Origin: a bacterium
GTDB taxonomy: Bacteria > Patescibacteriota > Andersenbacteria > UBA10190
Length of the DNA: 37,543 bases
Direction of reading: 5' to 3'
Assembly: GCA_030698495.1 (NCBI GenBank)
Contig: JAUYKA010000035.1
Location: 72,778-110,320, forward strand
Shown here: piece after piece, positions 25,901 to 34,800 of the stretch
Layout: each line of letters opens with the position of its first letter
Position numbering within the stretch: position 1 is the stretch's first letter
Made by a program: the position numbers and the translations under genes
The notes under the pieces: model-generated
Told to the model about the DNA's origin: nothing
The model's database searches: none
Seen by the model: the letters and a program-made list of their open reading frames with translations, nothing else

Positions 25901-26252
25901 ACTCGCTGGTCGACTTATCTTTACCTATCGATAGAAAGGATAAATTACCGTCACTATCAAGATCGAAATTTATCAACGAAAAATTTCCAATAGTATCACC
26001 ATCATTGGCTGTCAATATACGGTTGAGTGTTGTACTCCCGGGATCGGTATTATACAAATCAACTAACTCATTCGGAGTTTTGCCGCCCCCTGTCGACAAC
26101 AACCACAACACATACTGCACGCCGGCATCAGCCACCCCAAATGCCTTTTGCTCCTGCTCTTTATTGGCAATCTCATGCGACTGCCGACTGATAAACCCAA
26201 CCGTGGCCGAAATAATTATCACAAACACCAGCAACGTTACCAGTACCAGCAA
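22992..26252 (-). CDS. giant PilX-like protein with tandem PPC-like beta domains (cassette A)
   Basis: N-terminal core homologous to 31400-31840 (KEQEQKAFGVADAGVQYVLWLL), then six ~110-130-aa repeats of the type CxxxxLTLSTDGxxxxGTLDxxDC...DLYTF...YLYLKRSDGT...TYTIVAT, plus one distinct PPC-like domain. True start probably lies further upstream. Confidence 0.87.
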   Translation of the reverse strand: MLVLVTLLVFVIIISATVGFISRQSHEIANKEQEQKAFGVADAGVQYVLWLLSTGGGKTPNELVDLYNTDPGSTTLNRILTANDGDTIGNFSLINFDLDSDGNLSFLSIGKDKSTSESCQTVEAIVSPSTTSGYRLTRWNSRLSNKCEIDENACPSSGHLNLSTEGDYKSGTINGDGCAVAGAMGNYGDVYTFTTTEANQKIYAGVKTVGENAYPGIIIRNSDGQVLPVGSSTQCQSGYLYDSCIPTNAPLGYYTIPNPGNYTIVVSDSEYTGVFPFEYIVGLTKVETPECSSTELTLSTDGQTVNGTLDSSDCIGDDSGNYTDLYTFDGQASQRVQVSMQRTSLDSTNPHIYLKRSDGTLVGEAGTPCDSDSSKACLPHDISQGGSVGLPTTDTYTIVATASGTFPSISSNYSLTLAKVETPGCSSTQLTLRTDGDSVSDTLDENDCLAPDRPSSRADLYTFDGLAGQEVQIVMDANKTANTYPYLYLNRSDGTPVIEGGGGYACDGLSYKACLPLNLATGGITLPADDTYTIVATTYNEYDVTFGYTITLTEYTQPSCDPVQLTLQTSGTTYADSLEQGDCTDGGKYVDLYSFVGTANRKVSVVMLTGGIDTYPLLYLKRSDGTVVAQEGYSCDSQTNKACLPLNVSTGGSVTLPVDDTYTIVATSYNAGSTFGYTITLKDLSPSAPVNDNVNNATLITALPYTTSISTALATSESGYGGCGNIGKTVWYKYVATSSGNMIADTVGSNFDTVLVAYTDANLSSGTYTACNDDYNGMQSQVSFQAQAGTTYYFRAGGYSGASGDLTLGVSAVTCDQSTLILSTNGDTANGTLDSGDCPSMDSSGSYADLYTFGGTAGQKIQIIMQTTANYTYPYLYLKKSDGTIISQGGISCDSSYSKGCIPSNVSSGGYYSLPVNDTYTIVTTSYYPEYFFDFDYSLTLKEYTPPVCDQTTLTLSTGGQTTSDALDIGDCQSDDRNGSYADLYTFNGAAGDQIQVDMDTIPNYYTFPYLYLKKSDGTILAHLSEGDGYWYQMNNTTYYRDYLPFYTADPRTSYALPENGTYTIVATSHDPGATYNYSITLRKTN

Positions 26253-26393
26253 CGTTATACCGCCGTTATTAATTATTTGCCGCTTTAATGGTTTAATATT
26301 TTTACTCTAAACAATTAACCCTCTTTAAAAACACTGATATCATTCACCACTTCACAGACACATATCAACACCAGCACACGGCTAATCAGAGTT

Positions 26394-28970
26394 CTATTGA
26401 GGCAGCGTAATATTAATATTATAGCCGGCACTTGGATCTTCGTTAATCACAGGACTGCATCCGTTTTGCCCGGGATCATAGCATGACGTTGTGCTGCAAT
26501 CTTGATTCGAACCGCCGCCACTGCACGCACCACTACATTTATATTCCCAGCTTTGTCCGTCCGAAGTGTTTGAATACGTATCGCCAGTACCGCTTACCGG
26601 TACTTCATATGTACCCGATGACTCCAAATTAGTCCCTTCCGGTAAGGTCTGGCTAATTGCTGTTGCCGGATAAATCACGCAAGCACTCGGGTAACAGCAA
26701 TGAGCATCGTTAAGTGTCAAAGAAATATTCCACCGATCACCTGAACAGGACACGGCCAAAGATGAATTCACTGTATCGACTCCTCCGTACCAGGGAGTTT
26801 TCTGCCTCCACACAAAAGTATTTTGACCCGATCCCGATTCCCAACGAGTACTTGATGCCTTCGTTAAATTAAAGTTCATTCCGTCAAGCCAACTGTAGGC
26901 CGGACCGCTTATTGAAGCGGAGAAACTATCCGGAATAGTCTGGTCTGCGCAACTAGAGCTTAGCGGAGGCTCCACCGTAGGCATATTGGTCGGTATTGAT
27001 GATGGCGGCGGCTCGCAATCGTTCCTGTAAACATAAGCCGCGATTTTCCCCGAGAAATCAATTTCGCCATTTCCTTCTTGCATTAAAGTCAACGATTCCG
27101 GCAGACCGGGAAACACCATCGGCAGGATAGCAAAATCTGAATCTTCCGATTCCAGTGTGTATTCCCAAGTGCCATAGCCCGTTCCTCTGCTTCTTACATG
27201 CGGCGGAGAAACCCCCAGCGTATTAGCCAAATCCTCGACTGAACCGGTGACTATATTAATCCCCACCGAACAGGAAGACTGGGCATTCACCCAGGACGTC
27301 AAAGCCCCCAAAAACCCTCTTATCCTGTTCCACCAACCTTCTTGGGCTCCCGCGGTCGAATCATCAATGATTCCGGCAATCTCCGAATCACATTCCGCTT
27401 TGAAATGCACCGTATCACCTATATGCAGCGGCTCTACTCGGCCTAGTACCTGCTGCCCGGGGTGTACTTCAAAAATCTCTACCGGTTCCTCTTCGTTATT
27501 CGAGTTAATCACCGGCGAGTTCTGGTTGATATTAAAGCTGGTCGACATATCCGGTTGTTGCCCGGGACATATTCCCTGCACCGGCAAATTAGTAGCGTTT
27601 TTATTGGTCGCCGGGCCGCATTCCATGTATTTGCATCCGGCCGCGCCTCTGGCGCGAGCCCACTGGCACTCGCCCCAGGTAAGAGTGTCTTCCGTCTTGC
27701 GGCATGGCTCACCCTCGGCCCGGCACGGTCGGTAGCTATACTCGTCAATCAAAGGAGGTTGCGGTATCCCGCTGGTCACCACGCCCCTGTCTTGCGAGTA
27801 ACAACAGGTTACCCTTTCCGACGCCGGCGTGTTCACTTCTGCGTCATTCTGATCGTACGAAGTCCAAGGCTCTACGCCGCACCAGGCGCAGTTGCGGCGG
27901 GGATCTTTTACACATACCTTTCCAATTTGCCCTTTTTTCAATTTACAAACTTCTCCTGATTGACACTGAATTTTACCAAGTGGACACTGCGTATTCGAAT
28001 CCGCCCCCAAATTACACGTATCAATATTAACCGAAGTCTCTACCGGATAACCGCAATTAGGTACACCATCCCCGAAATCACACCACGCCTCACCACAGCT
28101 CGGATCCGGATCACGCCCGATGACATGCGGCACACAAAATTGAGGGTTAACCGGATCAGGCAGGAAAGCAATTACCTGACAGTTGTTGCGGGCAACGGAT
28201 ACTTGGCAGATATTACCCACTCCGTCCCCGCCGCCCCCAACAGGCGGCTGAATGTTGGGTACGGGATCACCGAAGCCCGACCAGCCCGAATCGCACTCGC
28301 TGCTGCACGTCCAGCCATCGGGCAGGTTCTCGTCCAGACAGGGCTCCACGCATTTTTCGCCACAGCAAACATCCACCCCCGGACAATCACTGGAATCCGC
28401 GCAAGCCAGCGCGTCATCAGCCGAAATCCACCCCACTTGCACCGTTTGCTGCGTGGCCTTAGTGGAAGGAATACTGACCGCCACCTCTCCCTGTTTATAG
28501 TCAGCCGTGGTTTCATCCAGCGTGGGCGTACTTTGGGCATGTGCTACCGACATCGGTAAAACAGGCGCGGTATTTTTTGTCAGATAACCGTTCTCCTGAT
28601 CATCCACCAGACTAATAATAGTGGTTACGGTATAAGTGACGTTATCACGAATAACATCCTCCGTGCGCTGGATGATCCCGTCGGGTTCGCAATAGTTATA
28701 GGTTATGCCGTTAGCTTCTTTATTCGCGCAATCGGCCGGATCGGTATAGCCGACACTGTCATACGGCAAAGCCCTGATAATCTCCGCTTTTTCGTTGGCA
28801 ATGGCTTGGGCTTGGGCCAACAACTCATTATTAAACGCTGTTTTCGTACCTAGTGTGGCCAAACCGACTACAGCCATAGTAAGAGTGGCCAGGACAAAGA
28901 CACCAATCAATAATTCTATTAAAGACATCCCCTTATGCTCGTTCAAAAACCGACGAAATTTATTTATCAT
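26394..28970 (-). CDS. large Cys-rich PilV-like prepilin (cassette A)
   Basis: MINKFRRFLNEHKGMSLIELLIGVFVLATLTMAVVGLATLGTKTAFNN prepilin signature. Start chosen downstream of the terminator hairpin, not at 29069. Confidence 0.88.
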   Translation of the reverse strand: MINKFRRFLNEHKGMSLIELLIGVFVLATLTMAVVGLATLGTKTAFNNELLAQAQAIANEKAEIIRALPYDSVGYTDPADCANKEANGITYNYCEPDGIIQRTEDVIRDNVTYTVTTIISLVDDQENGYLTKNTAPVLPMSVAHAQSTPTLDETTADYKQGEVAVSIPSTKATQQTVQVGWISADDALACADSSDCPGVDVCCGEKCVEPCLDENLPDGWTCSSECDSGWSGFGDPVPNIQPPVGGGGDGVGNICQVSVARNNCQVIAFLPDPVNPQFCVPHVIGRDPDPSCGEAWCDFGDGVPNCGYPVETSVNIDTCNLGADSNTQCPLGKIQCQSGEVCKLKKGQIGKVCVKDPRRNCAWCGVEPWTSYDQNDAEVNTPASERVTCCYSQDRGVVTSGIPQPPLIDEYSYRPCRAEGEPCRKTEDTLTWGECQWARARGAAGCKYMECGPATNKNATNLPVQGICPGQQPDMSTSFNINQNSPVINSNNEEEPVEIFEVHPGQQVLGRVEPLHIGDTVHFKAECDSEIAGIIDDSTAGAQEGWWNRIRGFLGALTSWVNAQSSCSVGINIVTGSVEDLANTLGVSPPHVRSRGTGYGTWEYTLESEDSDFAILPMVFPGLPESLTLMQEGNGEIDFSGKIAAYVYRNDCEPPPSSIPTNMPTVEPPLSSSCADQTIPDSFSASISGPAYSWLDGMNFNLTKASSTRWESGSGQNTFVWRQKTPWYGGVDTVNSSLAVSCSGDRWNISLTLNDAHCCYPSACVIYPATAISQTLPEGTNLESSGTYEVPVSGTGDTYSNTSDGQSWEYKCSGACSGGGSNQDCSTTSCYDPGQNGCSPVINEDPSAGYNINITLPQ

Positions 28971-29018
28971 AATCGTGGCTACATCACCACCATTATTATA
29001 CTTCAAATCTATTATATA

Positions 29019-29060
29019 TGAAAAAGTTCCAAGAGACACAAAGTGTCTCTTGGAACTTAC
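29019..29060 (-). terminator. intrinsic terminator between the propeller-like gene and the PilV-like gene
   Basis: Minus strand AAGTTCCAAGAGACACTTTGTGTCTCTTGGAACTTTTTC: long perfect stem plus U-tract. Confidence 0.88.
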
Positions 29061-29068
29061 TGATTCCA

Positions 29069-30043
29069 CTATTGCCGTAACGCTGTATACTCACGGCTCT
29101 TGGAACTCCACGTTTTCGCCGCTATCGCAGCAAGCTTCTGTCCCTTTTCCTCTTTCCAAAGGAACATGGGGACAAAAACTCGCTTATGCAGATCGAGTAG
29201 ATACAGGTAAGCGCCTTCACCATCTTTGAAAGCCACAATGACGTTAGTCCCACAGGAAGTTATCATGCCTAGATAGGCAAATTTCTTACCCCGCGGGCAG
29301 GGGATTCTCATAACCTCACTAGTGCCCTCAAACACGTGAACCGCCTCAGACCCCTTCTTCTGCTGCTGGGGCCAGTACATCCCCATTACCTCAAGCTGTG
29401 TGGCCACCCAGCGATTCGTACCGCGTATTGCCGCCACGCTACCGTCCCGCTCCAAGAGCCTCTCCCGTTGACGAGAGGCTGTTCCATCCCCCAATTTGAC
29501 GGCGTAAACCCCCGGACGCGGATAGTCCGTAGCTACCACCAACAGCTCGTTGGTAATGGCAATACTCATATTCTGGCAGATAATCCTGTTGCCACTGCGG
29601 TTGGCGAAATACTTTCGTGTCTTACCTTCAGCAGTCATGCCGGCCACGTAATCCGTTAGGTTGTCAGCAATAAACACTTCAAACGGATTCTCTCTGATGG
29701 CCAGGCTAATAGGGTCAGCGACCAGATGCTTGTCGAAGGAGAATACATACACCTCTCCCTCCTCGTTAATGCTGATCAACTGTCCCGTCTTCGGTATGGC
29801 TGCCTTCTTGTCCGTGTTCGGAATAGCCGCGTAGACTACATTCTCAAACACACACAACGAGCCGGGCGTTCCCTGAACCTTCACTTCCCGCAACACGTTC
29901 CCCTTCCAATCGGTGCACACCACCTTGGCGTCGCCGACAACGGGACCGTAGCCAAGATACAACAGCGTCTCGCTGTTGTCTTCGGCACCCGCTGCAATGG
30001 CGCAGACCACCAGAATCACTAAAACCAACACAAACCGTCTCAT
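29069..30043 (-). CDS. secreted propeller-like protein, paralog 3 (cassette A)
   Basis: Signal peptide MRRFVLVLVILVVCAIAAGAE; shares ETLLYLGYGPVVGDAKVV.., PGSLCVFENVVYAAIP, NRWVATQ with 35175-36173 and 36369-37313. Confidence 0.8.
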   Translation of the reverse strand: MRRFVLVLVILVVCAIAAGAEDNSETLLYLGYGPVVGDAKVVCTDWKGNVLREVKVQGTPGSLCVFENVVYAAIPNTDKKAAIPKTGQLISINEEGEVYVFSFDKHLVADPISLAIRENPFEVFIADNLTDYVAGMTAEGKTRKYFANRSGNRIICQNMSIAITNELLVVATDYPRPGVYAVKLGDGTASRQRERLLERDGSVAAIRGTNRWVATQLEVMGMYWPQQQKKGSEAVHVFEGTSEVMRIPCPRGKKFAYLGMITSCGTNVIVAFKDGEGAYLYLLDLHKRVFVPMFLWKEEKGQKLAAIAAKTWSSKSREYTALRQ

Positions 30044-30045
30044 GG

Positions 30046-30160
30046 CTTTCTCCTCGTTCGTATTGTATTCGATTGTGGAAAAAACCGTCCTTGGAATCTA
30101 CACCCCTACTATTTAGATAAAAATCAAATTTGTCAAGTACCATTTTGTCAATAATGACAA
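30046..30160 (-). promoter_or_regulatory. conserved promoter/5'UTR block, copy 1
   Basis: Near-identical to 36176-36270 and 37316-37431; contains TTGACA, SD GAGGAGAAAG and palindrome TTGTCAATAATGACAA. Confidence 0.7.
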
Positions 30161-30204
30161 TAACAAAATAGCGCTTATAAAAAAGAGAGTTGAACAACCA
30201 TAAA

Positions 30205-30327
30205 CTGTATTCACTGTATTTACTGTACTCGCCTTGCCCGCCATAGCTTTATGCGAAGGCTGGCCTTGCCCGCCATAGCTTTATGCGAAGGCTGGCCTTG
30301 CCCGCCATAGCTTTATGCGAAGGCTGG
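30205..30327. repeat. composite repeat: 9-bp units plus three 32-bp units (intergenic)
   Basis: GCCTTGCCCGCCATAGCTTTATGCGAAGGC at 30231, 30263 and 30295 (32-bp period), preceded by CTGTATTCACTGTATTTACTGTACTC. Confidence 0.93.
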
Positions 30328-30331
30328 GCCG

Positions 30332-31381
30332 TTATTGCGGGCACCAGCAAGCAAACTGTCCCGGGACACCTGAAGCATCCCCACAAGACGGTGATTTGCT
30401 AAAAGGCCTTCCGCTAACCCCATTACCGCACCAAGTACCATTCCAACAATCCCTGTATAAAGACGCGTAGTCATCCGCTCCGGCAACATCTTGAACTTCC
30501 AGACCGCTCGGAATACTCGCGCCCTTGCAATTGCAATAGGCATCCACAACAGTTGTCCCGTCCCACTCAAACCCCACCGACCAATTACAACATCCGTCCG
30601 GCGGCGTATTATGATAGTCACAATAATTCAAACAGGCGCTAAATGCCGGGGCGACAAAATCATCATCATAATTGTAGAAAAACGGCTCCGCATCCGGCAG
30701 GAAAATTCCTCCCGACTGTTCACACACCAAACCTTCGCACATCCCTTCCGCGCAAATCTCACTCCTTATCGTAACCGATGTTTTTACGTCAAAGGGAGAC
30801 GGCGGCTGATTTATATCAAAATCAATCACCAAATCTATTTCAACTCTAGCCACTTGTGCCGGATCAATTGTTTGCACCCCCGCGTCGTTATAATAAACAA
30901 ACACGGCTTTGCTCTCCCCCACCGTTCTGTTTCTAACTGTCCTGGCAATCACTTCCGGATCACTCGCCGTCCCCGAACAAGCATCCTCTGTCACTTGACG
31001 CATCAAATTCGTTGAATCCTCATCAATGTAATATCGCACTTTCTCCGGCGCGCTGTCGCCGTCAACATTACTAATAACCTCAATACTATAAGGATCAACT
31101 TGGCTTAACCATAAAGTATCATCAGTATATCCATCTCCGTCGCAATCTATCGGACGAGAATTGCGAATAATATCAGCCACCCGTTCTATTTGCAAACGCG
31201 CGTCTTCCGTCGTTTTGGCTTGTTCAAAACTTCGTCTGGATATATTAAACGCAAAGCCTACAAACATAACCATTGCCACTATTAAAAGCGCGCCTATAGC
31301 AATCACTATCAAAAACTCAATCAGCGAGAACCCGGTAGCATCGATACGCTTTTCCCAATTAAATCCTCTCATAACCTTCAA
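30332..31381 (-). CDS. PilW-like prepilin with Cys-rich C-terminal domain (cassette B)
   Basis: ATGFSLIEFLIVIAIGALLIVAMVMFVGFAFNISRRSFEQAKTTEDARLQIERV; C-terminus CCNWSVGFEWDG..DAYCNCKG..DCWNGTWCG. Confidence 0.9.
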   Translation of the reverse strand: MKVMRGFNWEKRIDATGFSLIEFLIVIAIGALLIVAMVMFVGFAFNISRRSFEQAKTTEDARLQIERVADIIRNSRPIDCDGDGYTDDTLWLSQVDPYSIEVISNVDGDSAPEKVRYYIDEDSTNLMRQVTEDACSGTASDPEVIARTVRNRTVGESKAVFVYYNDAGVQTIDPAQVARVEIDLVIDFDINQPPSPFDVKTSVTIRSEICAEGMCEGLVCEQSGGIFLPDAEPFFYNYDDDFVAPAFSACLNYCDYHNTPPDGCCNWSVGFEWDGTTVVDAYCNCKGASIPSGLEVQDVAGADDYASLYRDCWNGTWCGNGVSGRPFSKSPSCGDASGVPGQFACWCPQ

Positions 31382-31399
31382 AATAAAATATTATAATCT

Positions 31400-31840
31400 T
31401 TACGGACACTTATTGCCCGGTCTTTGATTCCACCCGGTTATCTTGTAATCCCCCTCCACATTTATACTCAACCTAACATCCACAATCTGACATATATTCT
31501 GCTTAATAATATCCTTACCGGTGGAAGTGAAAGTTATATTGCCGTTACTATCGACTGCCACGCCGGACAAATCAAAAAAACCCATCACTTGCCCGTCCGT
31601 GCCCTTAATATCGCGATGCACTCCTTCCAAGTCAGCCGGCTTTTTATGGCCGCCGTTTTCAGCCAACAGCCAAATGGCATACTGCACCCCCGCGTCTGCC
31701 AGCCCAAACGCCTGCTGCTCTTGTTTCTTATTGGTCAGCTGACTGGTTTGCCCGCTGATAAACTGCACCGATACCGCCACAATAATCGCCAGCACGATCA
31801 TCGTCACCAGAACTAATAACGTTATTCCTCCACGCTGCAT
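31400..31840 (-). CDS. short PilX-like protein (cassette B)
   Basis: MQRGGITLLVLVTMIVLAIIVAVSVQFISGQTSQLTNKKQEQQAFGLADAGVQYAIWLLAENGG; homologous to the N-terminus of 22992-26252. Confidence 0.88.
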   Translation of the reverse strand: MQRGGITLLVLVTMIVLAIIVAVSVQFISGQTSQLTNKKQEQQAFGLADAGVQYAIWLLAENGGHKKPADLEGVHRDIKGTDGQVMGFFDLSGVAVDSNGNITFTSTGKDIIKQNICQIVDVRLSINVEGDYKITGWNQRPGNKCP

Positions 31841-31856
31841 AATAGCTTCCGCGCCT

Positions 31857-34800
31857 TTACTCTTGCGGGCTTAATGTCGACTGCCGGGATCCTTTATTGG
31901 TATTCTGATAACCGCACGCGCTTATGTAACCGGGACCCGCCCCCCAGTTAAACCCGTTCTCCGAAGACACAATACCCCCGGAAAAAACACTGCTGCACCG
32001 CACAGGCGGAACCGGAGTACCTTCTGCCGGACCAATCGGATAATATGTACTTGACTTCAGGGACCAAGCCCCGTTCGGCTCTTTTTTCTTACAACTACCC
32101 GCGACCGTATCGCAGTAATAGTAGTAACCGCCGCCACGAGGATTGTCAGCCGGGCACTCCTCCCTGGTAGTGCAAGATATGCTGGAAATCAGAACGTTGC
32201 CTTGACCGGGGACATAAACATAAACATCGCCGCGATCTCTGTAAACCCCGAAATCTAAAAACGAATCCAAGAAATGCACCTCCGTATTGTAGCCAATGCC
32301 GTATTCTTCGACGTCATAAGCAATCATGTTCCCGTACAACTCAATTGTGGACTTGTTGGTATAGTAACCATCATAGCTTTGACCTAAGGCATCGGCCTTG
32401 GCAGTTACACATTGGGGACCGGGCAAATCGTTCCAGGTTATATTATCCCAATAACATCTTTCAATGTTCATGTGGTCTTTATCCAGAGCTAAATTAACAT
32501 CTTGACCGTTAATCAAAGTGTTACATTGATCTTGTGTGCAACCTGTTCCATTGCTGTTGCTGTCAAATCCACCGCCCATAGTCAGCGTCAAATTTTCCGG
32601 AATGGAATCCAGTGGATGCAGAGGATCATCCACCAAACAACCGCATAGATAGCAGTTGGGGTTGTTGATGTTGATATACAGATTACCGGTAATTTCGGCC
32701 GTACCGGCTAATACTTGCTCTTGTTCAGACGATGCGGGTGTAACAATCAAGACAACTACCTTGTCTGAATCAGATTGTTGAAGATAATAAGAAAACTTCC
32801 CATAAGGATCCCCGGAGGTTGCGTTTTCTAGCTGGGTAAAATCGCCGTTATCTATGTCGCTTCTATTGCTGATGCCTATACGAAAACCACAGTTACCCGT
32901 AGCTTGCGCGTCTGCCACGGGCACAGCCGCTTTCAACCAAGCCTTTATCTTGTTAAATAAATAGCTGTCCGCATTCGGCAGCAGCAAATCGAAAGTACCG
33001 GCCACACCGCCATCATCATTTACTTGGCAATCTAAGTTAAAGCGCAACATGTCGCCGACCTGAAGATTGCGGCCAAGTTCATCTACATACTTGTCAGTAT
33101 CAATCGAATACACCACTGCCGGCTCCATTGAATAATAATCCGTTATTTTAATACTCGGTGAATCTTTATCGATATTTATCGATGACGCCGCGGTACTCCA
33201 CGCATTTCCGGCGCCCGGGCACACCCCCCGCGCGCCCACCGGAGTTGCCGTCGGCGGCGGCGTAACCGAACATTTATAGTACGAACAGCCGGTAGATTCA
33301 TTATTAACTTCCGACAATTCACACGTCCCCCACTGGCCGTTAACCTGGCACGGTTCTGACGGCGCCCGGCATGGTCTGGTAGAATATTCCGTTATTAAAG
33401 GCGGATCGGGAACACCTGATGTCACCGTGCCCCGGTCAAAGTAGTAGCAGCAGGAAATACGCGGAGAAACATCGAAAGGAATGAAACTACTCGGGTCAGT
33501 CACGCCTTGGTCGTACGACGTCCAGGTTTCCTGCGGAGTACAGGCGCCGCAGTTATTCTGGCCGGGCAGATAACAGTTGCCCCGTACATAGCAATGGCCT
33601 GGGTCTAAGCCAGCAGGATCGCCACATTGAGCGTCCGCGCCATACCCCGCGCAATCAGGTTTACCGTTAGGACATGCTACACTACTCGGATCCGGTAAAC
33701 CATCGTAAGGCTGACAAGTAGCGTTAGAGCCGTACAAATCAATGCACTCAACATCATAATCGCATTTGGTGTTGCTAACCATTTCCAGATCACACGCCGT
33801 TATCGCCCGCGGATAATCCGGATCCTGCACCCCGCATGAAGATACCACCTGTCCGTCATCAGGAATAGTGTCGCACCAGGCCTCACTGCATTCCGGACTC
33901 TTGTAAATATTGGTAACTTCACACAACCCATCACCGTTAACATCATCGCGCACATACACATAACAGCCGTTTACCTCCGGCGGACCACAGTTAGAACTCC
34001 CGCCGACACCCTCTTCGCCGCCACCGCCACCGCCACCGCCACCGCCGGGGCCATCACCAATACACTGTGCCGAAACCAGATCACATTCACCGCTTAGACA
34101 ATCCCAACCTCCGGTGCAAGGCGATCCGTTATCCCCGCCGTCATCGCATTGCTGGGTAACCGCGTCGCAAAAGCCGCTTACGCAATCGGAAGACGCGTCG
34201 CAAGGATCACCGTTTACGCCATCGTCAATACAAGTACCGCCCGGTCCGCAATGCAGGCTAGCCAGGCAATCTTCATCCAGCTCACAATCTTCATCTTCAT
34301 CACCATCCCCACCACACTCATTTGTTGCCGGATCACACCGCCAGCCTTCTAAACAATCTAAGTCTTCATTACAAGGATCGCCGCCCGGAGGCAGTACCCC
34401 GCAAAGATCAGCGGTACAACGCCAGCCCGGCGGTATCTCCGCTGGATTACACGGCTCTTGGCAAACATTGTCGCAGCAAACCTGATCCCCGTAACAACTG
34501 TCGGAAGTGGTACAACTCTTCCCCCGCACCGAAATCAAGCTTACTTGCACATTACTCTGCGCCGTTTCCGTGGACGGCGTACTCACAGAAATATACACCT
34601 GCTTATAATCCGCGTTGTCTTCCGTTTTCTGCTCGTCCGGGTCAAGTGTTCCATTGGTTTCGTCGTCTATTAACTGAACTAGAATGTTGACATTATACGT
34701 CACACTATCACGTAATACCTCTTCGTTCTTCGACAACACACCGTCCGGCTCGCATTCTAAATCTTCCTCAACACACCCCTGGAGACTCAAATACCCCACG

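Noticed and set aside
27247-28559. Plus-strand ORFs of 108-199 aa
   Set aside because: Antisense to the large prepilin in cassette A; no domain signature or SD.
28970-29069. N-terminal extension of the cassette A prepilin ORF (MESVSSKRHFVSLGTFSYIIDLKYNN...)
   Set aside because: It would translate through a strong intrinsic terminator; the prepilin leader MINKFRRFLNEHKG begins at 28970.
30231-30326. Possible CRISPR array (three repeats, 32-bp period)
   Set aside because: Repeats are contiguous with only 2 bp between palindromic cores, and there are no spacers.
34114-34690. Plus-strand Ser/Pro-rich ORFs (up to 123 aa)
   Set aside because: Complement of the Cys/Asp/Gly-rich region of the cassette B prepilin; shadow ORFs.
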